A DNA stretch of 64,000 nucleotides from Stutzerimonas stutzeri (GTDB lineage Bacteria > Pseudomonadota > Gammaproteobacteria > Pseudomonadales > Pseudomonadaceae). This document shows positions 7,965 to 16,296 of this stretch, one piece after another. The stretch spans positions 682,001-746,000 of the forward strand of contig NZ_JAMOHZ010000001.1 in assembly GCF_024448715.1 (NCBI RefSeq), read 5' to 3'. The position numbers were made by a program, and so were the translations under genes. Under the pieces are notes generated by a model, which was given only the letters and a program-made list of their open reading frames with translations, was not told the DNA's origin and did no database searches. How positions within the stretch are numbered: position 1 is the stretch's first letter; every line of letters starts with the position of its first letter.

Positions 7965-9155
7965 CTAAACAGCCTCCGCTTTGCGCTCCTGCTTGAGCAG
8001 CAGCCACACAATCGCCAAGCTGGCAACGGCCATGGCCGCTGCGCCGAGAAAGATGCTCTGCATACCAATGTAGACGGCCAACACTCCCATGATTGCCCCG
8101 GACAGCCCCAGCGCCAGATCGAAGAACATAGCGAAGACGCTGAGCCCCGAGCTGCGGTTGGCGACTCCGACCCGGGAAACCACGCCGACGCCCAATGCCG
8201 GATAGAGCAAGGATAGTCCGCACCCGGTCAGGGCTGATCCGGCCAGCGCAACACCCGGAGCCTCGGCGAGCCAGAGCATGACCAGGCCGAGAATTTCCAC
8301 CACCAGACAGATCACCGCGACCGAGTAGCCGCCTACCCTATTGATCAAGTTGGGGAACAGAAGGCGTGTTCCGATGAAGGCAAAGGCGAAGGCGGTCAGG
8401 CACCAGGCGGCCCCCTCCCAGCCACGCGCGTCGTAATACAACGCGATAAAAGCGGTCAGCGTCCCGTAACCGATGGTCGCTAATGCCAAGCTGATACCGG
8501 GCGGAGCGACTTTCCAGAGCACCTTGCCAAACGGCAGCCGTTCGCCAGGATTGAGCGGCGCGTCGCCCCGTCGCCAAGCCAGCGCCAATCCGATCGTCGC
8601 CAGCAGCATAGTCACCGCGCCAAGGCTCCACAATCCCAGCGATTGCGTTAGAAGCACGCCCAGCGGTGCGCCGATACCGACCCCACCGTAAGCAGCGACG
8701 CCGTTCCAAGAAATCATCCGCGCCGTGCTTTCCGGTCCCAGACGACTAATGCCCCAAGTGATTGCGGAAATACCGATCAGGCTCTGCGTGAAGCCAAGGA
8801 TCAGCCGGCTCACCAGCATCACGCCGATGCTCGCCATCGGCCAGGATTCGAGCAATGCAGAGATCAGCAACAGCAATCCACTGACCAGGCTGGACGCCAT
8901 GCCGATCAGCACGGTTTTTTTTGCGCCACGCTCATCCGCCAGCCGCCCGGCGAGGGGGCGGCAGAGCAAGGTGGTCAGGTATTGCGCACCGATAACGATG
9001 CCCGCTATGGCGGTGCTGAAACCGAGGCTTTCATGGATATAACCCGGCAGAGACGCCAGCGGAATACCAATGGAAATGAAGGAAATGAAGTTGAAGACCA
9101 CCAGCGACAAAATGAAAAAGGTGTCGTTGGTAGCAGGTGTTTTCGCAGCGGGCAT
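7965..9155 (-). CDS. Major facilitator superfamily transporter, YfcJ/YhhS-like
   Basis: 396 residues from an ATG at 9155 (MPAAKTPATNDTFFILSLVV) preceded by AGGTG. An upstream start at 9230 adds a cysteine-rich tail and is not preferred. About twelve hydrophobic helices. The MFS loop 2-3 signature appears as GRLADERGAKKTV after helix 2. The opening helices and the GYIHESLGFS segment resemble the YhhS/YfcJ efflux-type branch (UPF0226). Substrate unknown. Monocistronic; the next gene on the same strand is about 180 bases upstream. Confidence 0.8.
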   Translation of the reverse strand: MPAAKTPATNDTFFILSLVVFNFISFISIGIPLASLPGYIHESLGFSTAIAGIVIGAQYLTTLLCRPLAGRLADERGAKKTVLIGMASSLVSGLLLLISALLESWPMASIGVMLVSRLILGFTQSLIGISAITWGISRLGPESTARMISWNGVAAYGGVGIGAPLGVLLTQSLGLWSLGAVTMLLATIGLALAWRRGDAPLNPGERLPFGKVLWKVAPPGISLALATIGYGTLTAFIALYYDARGWEGAAWCLTAFAFAFIGTRLLFPNLINRVGGYSVAVICLVVEILGLVMLWLAEAPGVALAGSALTGCGLSLLYPALGVGVVSRVGVANRSSGLSVFAMFFDLALGLSGAIMGVLAVYIGMQSIFLGAAAMAVASLAIVWLLLKQERKAEAV

Positions 9156-9334
9156 CGGTACACCTGTCGATGTGATGAAATGCAAATTGACTGCGCCGGA
9201 GCAGCGGCACCCCGGCGCGAGCAGGAACAACCCGCCATGTACCTTTCATGGATTATGACCACAGCCGAACGGTTTCGCTCTTGGTAAAGCGAGCACTCAT
9301 CATACAACCGCGATGCGACCGCAGCATTAGCGAT

Positions 9335-10240
9335 TCAGACAGGCTTCGCTGCGACAGCCGCTTTCGGTCTGCGCCACTGTGGCAACCCGATCAACACCAC
9401 GGCACTGACGATCACCGTCATCGCCAGCCATTCCACCGCACCAATCCGCTCACCGGCGAAGCTGATACCCAGCAGCACCGCGACTACCGGATTAACGTAG
9501 GCGTAGCTGGTGGCCGCAGCGGGCCGCACATGCTTGAGCAGATAAAGATAGGCACTGAAGGCAACGATGGAGCCGAGCAGCGTTAGATAAGCAAGGGCAA
9601 GCCAGCCGGCAAGATCGGGCATCTGCTGCATGCGCTCACCACTTGCGGCGCTGCCAAACAACAACACCACTCCACCAACCAGCATCTGCGCTGAGCTGGC
9701 CATGGCGCCACTTGGCAGGCTGAGATGTCGGCTCCACATCGAACCGAGCGCCCAGCTCGCCGCCGCGAGCAATACCAGTACCGCACCCAGCGGACTCGCC
9801 TGCAGGTTATGACCGAGGTTAAGCAGGCCGATCCCGATCAGCCCGAGCAAGATGCCGCCCCACTCCAGCCCGGTGGTGCGCTGACCCCAGATCAGTCCGA
9901 ACAACAGCGCAAACAGCGGAACCGTGGCAATGGCTAGCGCCGCCACTGCCGATGCCACGCCAAGATGCTCGGCAAGGGTCACGCCGCCATTACCGCAGCT
10001 GAGCAACAGAAACCCGACGATGGCACACGACCGCCACTCCTTCGCTGTCGGTACAGGTACATCGCGCCAGCGCAGCCAGGCAAACATCAGGCTGCCGGCA
10101 ATGACGAACCGCAATCCGGCAAGCAGCATCGGCGGCCAGGATTGCACACCAACCTTGATGACGAAGTAAGTGGAGCCCCAGATCAGATAGAGCGCGAGGA
10201 AAGCGCCCACGAGCAGCAACGGAAAGCGGCGCGAAGACAT
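9335..10240 (-). CDS. yedA: EamA/DMT-family inner-membrane transporter, YedA-like
   Basis: 301 residues with ten predicted hydrophobic helices arranged as two EamA repeats. The opening LYLIWGSTYFVIKVGVQSWP and following PPMLLAGLRF are hallmark DMT sequences and closely resemble E. coli YedA. Members export metabolites or drugs; the substrate here cannot be inferred. It stands alone, with no partner gene nearby. Confidence 0.82.
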   Translation of the reverse strand: MSSRRFPLLLVGAFLALYLIWGSTYFVIKVGVQSWPPMLLAGLRFVIAGSLMFAWLRWRDVPVPTAKEWRSCAIVGFLLLSCGNGGVTLAEHLGVASAVAALAIATVPLFALLFGLIWGQRTTGLEWGGILLGLIGIGLLNLGHNLQASPLGAVLVLLAAASWALGSMWSRHLSLPSGAMASSAQMLVGGVVLLFGSAASGERMQQMPDLAGWLALAYLTLLGSIVAFSAYLYLLKHVRPAAATSYAYVNPVVAVLLGISFAGERIGAVEWLAMTVIVSAVVLIGLPQWRRPKAAVAAKPV

Positions 10241-10458
10241 GGGACAGACCCGAGTGGGAAATGGGACCGATCATTCTAGGCAGGTCGCCAGTAGGGCAAT
10301 AAGCACAGTCAGGTTTTTGTTTGCCGGTGCAGTTTGTCGCACCACCTGGTTTGCTGCAGCTGTCCAAGCCAAGGGACTGTTGAGCATGGACATTTCACAG
10401 TTGCCGTCGGACCTTGCCGCACACCTCTGTTTACGTTTGCCACTATTGGGCCTTTATC

Positions 10459-10560
10459 GAGCTTGAAGCTGTCGAGAAACGGTTTGGACAGAACTGCCTG
10501 CCGCCCCGATTCAATGGCTCAGCGATAACGGCTCGGCGTACACCGCTGAACAAACGCGGC
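10459..10560 (+). pseudogene. Remnant of an IS3-family transposase (OrfB catalytic core fragment)
   Basis: Within the 326-base gap between the transporter and the chemotaxis receptor, two adjacent frames read LEAVEKRFG and then, after a shift, APIQWLSDNGSAYTAEQTR. The second resembles the region around the second catalytic Asp of the DDE integrase core in IS3/IS2-type OrfB (consensus …WLTDNGSxY). Both ends are missing and the frame is broken, so this is a relic. The rest of the gap (10241-10458) shows nothing recognisable. Confidence 0.6.
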
Positions 10561-10566
10561 TGTCGC

Positions 10567-12450
10567 TCAGACGACGCGGAATTTTCCGGTGCGTTCGCTG
10601 AGTGCTTCGACCTGCGACTGAAGCCCCTGAGTATGTGTATCCAACGTCTGGCGCAAGGTACGGGTTTCGCCGGTGTGGGTATTGATGTCCTCCATTTTCA
10701 TAGCGATGTCGTCGGTGGTTGCGGAAATCTCTTCCACTGCCACCACAACCTGACTCATCTCTGCGGTCAGGGTTTCTACCGATTGGGTGATGTCGCCAAT
10801 AGCGCCGGCCACCTCACCAGCATCGGTTTCGCTCTGCTGAGCGAGTGATAAACCGCTGCCGATCAGTTCGTCCATCTTGCGCGTCTGGCGGTCCAGCTCG
10901 CTGACGATCGCGGCGATGTCGGTCGTGGCGGCTACCGTCTTCTGTGCAAGTGAGCGTACTTCGTCGGCAACCACCGAGAAGCCGCGACCAGCCTCGCCGG
11001 CACGGGCAGCCTCGATGGCAGCGTTGAGGGCAAGCAGGTTGGTCTGTTCCGCCAGGCCATTGATTACGCCGATGATGCTATTGACCTGCTTGCCGCTCTG
11101 GGTCAGCGATACGACCTGTTCGTGCGTGGTCCGAATCAGACCGGACAGACGGCGAATATTGTCGACGCTGGAGCCGATGATCTGGCTGCCGACCTGCGCA
11201 GAGTTGCAGGCGGACTGGGACGCGGTGCCGACCTCATTGGTCCGCCGCGCTATCTCGCTAACCGTGGCGGAGATCTGGTGCGAGGCCGACGCTGCCTGCT
11301 CGGTCTGCTGCTCGACCTGCTCGCTGTTGACCTCAAGGCGGTTCATGGCTTCCTTGAGGTGAGCATACAGGCGCTCCATATCTCGGTTGCCATCGGCCAC
11401 CTGACGAATCAGGCCGCCGACACGCTGAATCATGTCGTTGGTGGCGATACCCAGCTGGTTGAATTCGTCCTTGCGGTTGTTGCCGATGGCCAGTTGCCCA
11501 GTCAGGTCTCCAGCCGCCACACGGGCGAGCAGGTCGGTAACGCGCTTCAATTGGCCGAACAGTGCGCCAGATGCGCGCCCCAGAGTGATCATCAGGAATA
11601 TCGAGCCACCAAGGAAGGTCAGCCCCAAAATGATCAACGTCGACTGCCGAGCCTGTTCCACTTCCCGGCCGGTGCTGGCGACGATGCCGTTGGCGAGCGC
11701 GGTGTCTAGCTCGTCAACCGTCGTTTCGATCGTTGCCGCCTGGGTCTTCATCTGCTCCTGCACATCGCGGATCTGACCGATCAGTGCATCGGCCAGGCCG
11801 AATGTTTGCTCATACTCACGCACGCTCTCGCCGACTTTGCTGTCTTGCCAGTCGAGCTCGATGATCTGCTTTTGCATGGCGGCGATCGCCTCCCGCGCGT
11901 TCGCGGCGAAGGAGGGATCGAACGTTGACAGGTAGTCGCGCTGCTTGGTGAGCGCGGTCGCGACGAACGGCTGTATCAAACCGATATTGATCTTTTCCAG
12001 CTCCGCAGCGGCGAGAACAAGAGACTGACGCAGCTTGTCCGTCGCGCGCAGGCCGAGGCTCTGATTGAGCTCGAGCCACTGCCGCTGCAAAGTCAGGTCA
12101 CTGTCGAGCAAGGCAGCGATCTTTTCAGCGCGCTTGATGGTGGGTTCGTCATTCAATTGGCGAGACGCTTCGGCGAAGGCCTTGGCGCTGACCTCTAGGG
12201 AGCTCAGTTGCTCGCCGAAGCGTTCGACTGTCTCCGGGGTGAGCTGGGCACGTAGATTGCGCAGGCGCAGCCAGTCATTGAGCAACTCGGTCGACTGCGC
12301 CTGGAAATCGGTCGCAACCTGCTGTGCATGAAACGCGCTCGCGAGCCGCTCGTTGACCCAAAGAGCGGAGCCCGCCATTACGGCCAAGCCGAGCAGGCAA
12401 ATCGCGATCAACCAGCGGAATTTTTGTTTCCAGGAAAGCTGAAGGGGCAT
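10567..12450 (-). CDS. Methyl-accepting chemotaxis protein
   Basis: 627 residues from the ATG at 12450 ([18 protein letters not shown]). A longer frame upstream adds 39 residues without a signal. Transmembrane helix 1 is at about 13-32, followed by a ~235-residue helical periplasmic sensor domain without a recognisable ligand motif. Helix 2 is at about 270-292, then a HAMP domain and the cytoplasmic signalling domain. The highly conserved hairpin tip, [20 protein letters not shown], is near residues 470-490. No terminal CheR-tether pentapeptide is visible. Ligand unknown; stand-alone gene. Confidence 0.92.
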   Translation of the reverse strand: MPLQLSWKQKFRWLIAICLLGLAVMAGSALWVNERLASAFHAQQVATDFQAQSTELLNDWLRLRNLRAQLTPETVERFGEQLSSLEVSAKAFAEASRQLNDEPTIKRAEKIAALLDSDLTLQRQWLELNQSLGLRATDKLRQSLVLAAAELEKINIGLIQPFVATALTKQRDYLSTFDPSFAANAREAIAAMQKQIIELDWQDSKVGESVREYEQTFGLADALIGQIRDVQEQMKTQAATIETTVDELDTALANGIVASTGREVEQARQSTLIILGLTFLGGSIFLMITLGRASGALFGQLKRVTDLLARVAAGDLTGQLAIGNNRKDEFNQLGIATNDMIQRVGGLIRQVADGNRDMERLYAHLKEAMNRLEVNSEQVEQQTEQAASASHQISATVSEIARRTNEVGTASQSACNSAQVGSQIIGSSVDNIRRLSGLIRTTHEQVVSLTQSGKQVNSIIGVINGLAEQTNLLALNAAIEAARAGEAGRGFSVVADEVRSLAQKTVAATTDIAAIVSELDRQTRKMDELIGSGLSLAQQSETDAGEVAGAIGDITQSVETLTAEMSQVVVAVEEISATTDDIAMKMEDINTHTGETRTLRQTLDTHTQGLQSQVEALSERTGKFRVV

Positions 12451-12611
12451 AACAGGCTCCATTGTTGTTTTTATATACGACGTGTCAATGCATCGGCCGG
12501 GCTGCTTATTTCTTGAACGCGTCGGATCGCCGTAAATGGATCGCCCCGGGTTTCGTGGAGGTTTCAACTCTAGATGAGGCCATGACAGGTCTATGGCCCG
12601 GCCAGCTGTAG

Positions 12612-12637
12612 AAAAGGCCGGTCAAGACTGACCGGCC
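12612..12637 (-). terminator. Rho-independent terminator of the pirin gene
   Basis: A perfect 9-base inverted repeat (GGCCGGTCA / TGACCGGCC) with a 4-base loop, followed on the minus strand by TTTTC. It lies 30 bases past the pirin stop. Confidence 0.85.
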
Positions 12638-12666
12638 GCTCGTTCACGGCATACAGAGGCCCACCG

Positions 12667-13395
12667 CTACACCCTTGGTCGGTCCATCGGGCGAAGGTCG
12701 AACACCAATACCTCAGCATTTTCACCATGGGAGAACTCAAGCGTGTCGGCGTCACGGATCTTCAACCCATCTCCTTCGTTCAAGCGTTGTCCGTTCACGC
12801 TCAACGATCCTGCGACCACATGGACATAGGCATTCCGCAACGCAGGCAGCGCCAGCGAAGCGCGTTCGTCACCATCGAACAGTCCCGCATAGACGCGGGC
12901 GTCCTGATTGATGGTCAACGACCCATCATCCCCATTTGGCGAGAGCACTAGGCGCAGTTGCCCACGCTTATCCGCTGCCGAAAAGTTTTGCTGCTGGTAG
13001 CGCGGAGCGATGCCTTTTGCAGCCGGCACTATCCAGATCTGCAGAAAATGGACGGGCCGGGTCGAGCTGGCGTTGTATTCGCTGTGGGCCACGCCGGTAC
13101 CGGCACTCATCAACTGTACGTCGCCTGGGCGAATTACCGACCCAGTGCCCAGGGTGTCCTTGTGCTCCAGCTCTCCATCGAGCACATAGGAAAAGATCTC
13201 CATGTCGCGGTGCGGGTGTTTGCCGAAGCCACCGCCAGCGGCTACCCGGTCATCGTTGATCACAAGCAGGTCGGAAAACCCCACATGCTCCGGATCGTAA
13301 TAGGAAGCGAAGGAAAAGCTGTGGCGCGACTTCAGCCAGCCATGATCGGCCAGACCACGCTCAGATGCCTTACGGATTTCAGTCATGCTGGTCAT
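12667..13395 (-). CDS. Pirin-family bicupin (YhhW-like, quercetinase-type)
   Basis: 242 residues starting at 13395 with AAGGAG six bases upstream. The N-terminal cupin carries the metal ligands expected for YhhW-type pirins: His60 and His62 in GKHPHRDMEIFSY, then His104 and Glu106 in GTGVAHSEY. The C-terminal half is a second, metal-free cupin. YhhW/pirin proteins bind iron or other metals and some show quercetin dioxygenase activity; the physiological role is usually linked to redox stress. It sits immediately downstream of doxX and opposite a LysR regulator, a common pseudomonad trio. Confidence 0.9.
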   Translation of the reverse strand: MTSMTEIRKASERGLADHGWLKSRHSFSFASYYDPEHVGFSDLLVINDDRVAAGGGFGKHPHRDMEIFSYVLDGELEHKDTLGTGSVIRPGDVQLMSAGTGVAHSEYNASSTRPVHFLQIWIVPAAKGIAPRYQQQNFSAADKRGQLRLVLSPNGDDGSLTINQDARVYAGLFDGDERASLALPALRNAYVHVVAGSLSVNGQRLNEGDGLKIRDADTLEFSHGENAEVLVFDLRPMDRPRV

Positions 13396-13440
13396 GCGTT
13401 TCTCCTTGAATCAGAAAGGTGGCCGCCTAGGCTGTTTTGG

Positions 13441-13857
13441 TCAGACGATCGCGTGAGTTGGCTTTGCTTTGCGCAAATGATCGAGGCTGAAAGCGCCAGC
13501 GCCAAAGGCCGCCACCTGCACTAAACCACCTACGATCGACAGGTTTTTCAGGAAGTGAATCAGCTGGCCCTGGTCACCGAGCTGGTTGTGGAACACCACG
13601 GCCGTGATCAATGTGAACAGCGCCATTACGGAGGCGACGAGCTTGGTGCGGTAGCCCACCAACAGCGCCGCGGCGAAGCCCAGTTCGATGACCAATGCGC
13701 CAGCCAGCGCCACTTCGGGCAACGGCAGGCCAGTGCTGGTGATATAACCGATGGTTGCGCTCGGTGCGGCCAGTTTGCCGAAGCCGCTTACCAGAAACAG
13801 CGAAGCCAGAAGTGCACGGCCGGCAAGGGTTGCGCTCGCATGTGAAATGGTAGTCAT
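13441..13857 (-). CDS. DoxX family inner-membrane protein
   Basis: 138 residues from the ATG at 13857, with AAGGAG 6-7 bases upstream; the longer frame upstream is rejected. Four hydrophobic helices and the DoxX pattern RALLASLFLVSGFGKLAAP followed by LPEVALAGALVIELGFAAAL. DoxX/YphA-type proteins are small quinone-associated membrane proteins of unclear activity, often induced with pirins by electrophiles. Probably co-transcribed with the pirin gene (45-base gap). The promoter should lie in the 115-base divergent region shared with lysR. Confidence 0.88.
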   Translation of the reverse strand: MTTISHASATLAGRALLASLFLVSGFGKLAAPSATIGYITSTGLPLPEVALAGALVIELGFAAALLVGYRTKLVASVMALFTLITAVVFHNQLGDQGQLIHFLKNLSIVGGLVQVAAFGAGAFSLDHLRKAKPTHAIV

Positions 13858-13972
13858 CGAAATCTCCTTGAGGTTTGAAGGGCTGTGTTCAGCACCGTGG
13901 AAACAGATTACTGTCCGCTCCTGTATCGATAAATCACTTGAAAAGCGTTTGATCGTCCACCAGGAGGAGACA

Positions 13973-14938
13973 ATGAGCCAATTCGAGGACATGCGCCTGT
14001 TTGTCAGCGTGCTGGACTGCAAGAGCTTCACGGCAGCGGCGGAAACGCTGGGCCTGTCCAAGCAGTTCGTGAGCCGCCGGATGACGGCGCTGGAAGCGCG
14101 GCTAGGGGTGCGTCTGATCAACCGCTCTACACGGAAGCTGAACGCGACTCCGGTCGGCCTGGCCTATTACGAACGAGCACGGCGGATACTTGATGACGTT
14201 GATGAGGCCGAGCATCTGGTTACCCTGCAAAGCAACTCCCCGCGCGGTTTGCTGCGGCTGTCTGCACCCATGTCGTTCGGGACCCTGCACCTGAGCCCCT
14301 TGCTGCCCGGTTTCCTGCAGCGATACCCCGACGTAAGCATCGAGCTGGACCTCAGCGATCGGGTGATCGACCTGCTCGAAGAAGGCTATGACATGACCGT
14401 GCGAATCGGCGTACTGGAGGACTCAACGCTGGTCGCGCGGCAAATCGCGCCGCTGGAAACCGTCACCTGCTGCAGCCCTGATTATTTGCGCCTACGGGGC
14501 GCGCCACAGCTCCCCTCGGACGTCCGCGCCCATGATTGCCTGTTGTATGGGCACGGCAAAGCTGTTGACTGGAGCTATTGGATCGATGGGCGAGTCGAGC
14601 GAATCGGGGTTCGGGGTCGGCTGCGGGTGAATAACGGCGAGCTGGTCCGTGATGCGGCCGTTGCAGGGCTTGGACTCGCCATGCTGCCAACCTTTATAGT
14701 CGGTACGGCGCTTGAGGCAGGAACCCTGGTTCGCGTGTTGCGCGAATACGAGTTGCCGTCGGCGAAGGTATACGCCGTCTACCCGCAGCATCGACAAGCA
14801 AACGTGCTGGTCCGCTTACTGATTGACTATCTTGTGAGGAGGTTTTATGTTTGGCACAGGGGGGAGAGTCGGTGGGATGAGCCGGGACAAAGCGGGAGGA
14901 CCTGGGCAGGCCAGGCGCGGCGCGGGCTCGTTGGGTGA
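13973..14938 (+). CDS. LysR-family transcriptional regulator with a prophage-altered C-terminus
   Basis: 321 residues from an ATG at 13973 with a strong AGGAGGAG. N-terminal winged helix-turn-helix (MRLFVSVLDCKSFTAAAETL … LGLSKQFVSRRM, residues about 5-60) and a periplasmic-binding-like effector domain. Typical length is about 300. The recognisable domain stops at about residue 291 (LLIDYLVRRF). The last 30 residues are Gly/Arg/Trp-rich and unlike the family, and the shift coincides with the proposed left end of the Mu-like prophage (14848). Divergent from doxX-pirin, which it probably controls. Likely still folded, but with an altered tail. Confidence 0.85.
   Translation: MSQFEDMRLFVSVLDCKSFTAAAETLGLSKQFVSRRMTALEARLGVRLINRSTRKLNATPVGLAYYERARRILDDVDEAEHLVTLQSNSPRGLLRLSAPMSFGTLHLSPLLPGFLQRYPDVSIELDLSDRVIDLLEEGYDMTVRIGVLEDSTLVARQIAPLETVTCCSPDYLRLRGAPQLPSDVRAHDCLLYGHGKAVDWSYWIDGRVERIGVRGRLRVNNGELVRDAAVAGLGLAMLPTFIVGTALEAGTLVRVLREYELPSAKVYAVYPQHRQANVLVRLLIDYLVRRFYVWHRGESRWDEPGQSGRTWAGQARRGLVG
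14848..14859. repeat. Candidate left-end terminal/transposase-binding repeat of the Mu-like prophage
   Basis: TGTTTGGCACAG, the exact reverse complement of CTGTGCCAAACA at 51304-51315, about 36.4 kb away. It starts with TG, as Mu-like left ends do, and lies where the LysR homology breaks off. A related sequence, GTGCCAAAGCAGCG, follows near 14954. The flanking 5 bases at the two sites do not match, so the precise phage terminus is not proven. Confidence 0.5.
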
Positions 14939-14995
14939 GCCGACGGGCGGGCCAGTGCCAAAGCAGCGCTAAGCAATATCCGGCCGATCTCAAGC

Positions 14996-15022
14996 AAGAG
15001 CCCGCAATTTAGCGGGCTCTTT
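14996..15022. terminator. Rho-independent terminator at the prophage left end
   Basis: Inverted repeat AAGAGCCCGC / GCGGGCTCTT around a 6-base loop, with T or A tails on both sides. It can stop repressor transcription running leftwards and host transcription entering from lysR. Confidence 0.8.
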
Positions 15023-15050
15023 GGCATCCGGTCACTCACCGTTTAGTGAG

Positions 15051-15770
15051 TCAGATCAGCCAGCCGCCGGCCCATACCGCTCGACCAAGAATTTGCAACT
15101 CATTCACCCTGGCTTTCGGCACCACCATATCGCGGTAGTCCTTGTTGTCACTGATGATGTGGATCGCCCCGTCGAACTGACGCTGCAGGCGTTTGGCGTA
15201 TAGGTGCTCATCCAGCAGAACGACATAAACGCCCTCACCCTCCAGGCTGTTCCTGCTCTCATCGATCATGACCGTGTCACCGTCCTCGATCGTGCCCGAC
15301 ATTGAGTCGCCATCGTTGCGCAGCGCCGACAGGTTGCCCGGATTCAGGCCTTTCTTACGCAACGAGTATCGAGTGAAGGCCAACCTGGCTAATACCTTAC
15401 AGCGCTCGTTCCAAGAGCCGTGGCCAGCGCTGCAACGGGCGTCGTAAAGCGGGATATATGCGTACGGATCATCCGCATCGTCCGAAACGCCCCCCGGCGC
15501 GTTCCGGTACATGCTGCCGGAACCGGTGGCAACCCAGTCCAGCGATACGCCTTTGTCGTAAGCGAGACGCGCAACCGAATCGATCGCAGGCGTTCCCTCT
15601 TCAGCGATCCACCGCTGCAGCGAAGACAACGCAACCCCAGCAGCCTGAGCAGCCCGTTTTCGGGACGGGTATAGGTCAGCCAGCAACGATATTCGGGTTC
15701 CCATTCCCTCTATAGCAAACGGAACTGCCTGTTCCGATGGCGAATCTTGTTCCGATTCTTCGTATGCCAT
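15051..15770 (-). CDS. Prophage CI-like repressor (HTH plus S24/LexA-type peptidase domain)
   Basis: 239 residues. The N-terminal helix-turn-helix is at about 24-80 (RKRAAQAAGVALSSLQRWIAEE). The C-terminal S24 domain has the cleavage-type sequence CSAGHG near residue 112, the serine motif GDSMSGTI, and a Lys in YAKRLQR. This is a LexA/CI-type self-cleaving repressor, unlike the classic Mu c protein, so the prophage is probably inducible through RecA and DNA damage (inference). The start is supported by AGGA six bases upstream. Divergent from ner across a 158-base control region. Confidence 0.9.
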   Translation of the reverse strand: MAYEESEQDSPSEQAVPFAIEGMGTRISLLADLYPSRKRAAQAAGVALSSLQRWIAEEGTPAIDSVARLAYDKGVSLDWVATGSGSMYRNAPGGVSDDADDPYAYIPLYDARCSAGHGSWNERCKVLARLAFTRYSLRKKGLNPGNLSALRNDGDSMSGTIEDGDTVMIDESRNSLEGEGVYVVLLDEHLYAKRLQRQFDGAIHIISDNKDYRDMVVPKARVNELQILGRAVWAGGWLI

Positions 15771-15928
15771 TGATTTTCCTAGTAAATCTCAAAAACGAGA
15801 GGCGAGCACGCAAAAAAAGGAATCGGAACGCCCGAATTCGGCTTGCTTGTTCCTATTTACGGGACGATACTATTCCCAAGAACAGGTTAGAAACCCGAAA
15901 ACGGTAAGCCCGAAACTTGGAATCAGGC
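15771..15928. promoter_or_regulatory. Divergent early control region between repressor and ner
   Basis: A rightward promoter is proposed: -35 TTGCTT (15843-15848), 17-base spacer, -10 GATACT (15866-15871). Short repeated half-sites of the type GGAAC/GTTCC and GGGA/TCCC occur several times between 15820 and 15890 and are candidate operators for the repressor or Ner. No coding sequence. Confidence 0.5.
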
Positions 15929-16294
15929 ATGAAAAAGTCAAAAGTTCCCCACGACCCGCTGAAGCGCTGGGAGTGGATCAAATGGCAGCTGCGATCCAAC
16001 AACAGCTCACTAGCAGAACTCGCTCGCGGCCTGGGCGTGGTTCGCAATGCCATGAACAACGTGAAGCGACAGCCCTACCCACGGATGGAAAGAGCTATTG
16101 CAAAAGCGCTAGGCCTCCGTCCGATCGACATATGGCCGGATCGTTGGGTGGATGAAGCAACTCCTAAACGCGAGCGTCCGAGCCGGGCCGAAACCTCCGC
16201 TTTCTATGCACCTGTGCATGAGCCGATTTATGCGCAAAAGCATAACGCAATGCGTGAGCTTGAACACGTTAGCAAGAGCAGAAAGGAAGACTGA
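15929..16294 (+). CDS. ner: Ner-like DNA-binding protein (Mu Ner / SfsB-Nlp family)
   Basis: 121 residues starting MKKSKVPHDPLKRWEWIKWQ. The first ~75 residues match the Ner/Nlp fold: WIKWQLRSNNSSLAELARGL, then a helix-turn-helix, then ERAIAKALGLRPIDIWPDRW. In Mu, Ner is the first early gene and turns down both repressor and early transcription. A C-terminal ~45-residue extension is basic and unassigned. A TTG start 12 bases upstream is possible but less likely. Confidence 0.85.
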   Translation: MKKSKVPHDPLKRWEWIKWQLRSNNSSLAELARGLGVVRNAMNNVKRQPYPRMERAIAKALGLRPIDIWPDRWVDEATPKRERPSRAETSAFYAPVHEPIYAQKHNAMRELEHVSKSRKED

Positions 16295-16296
16295 TC

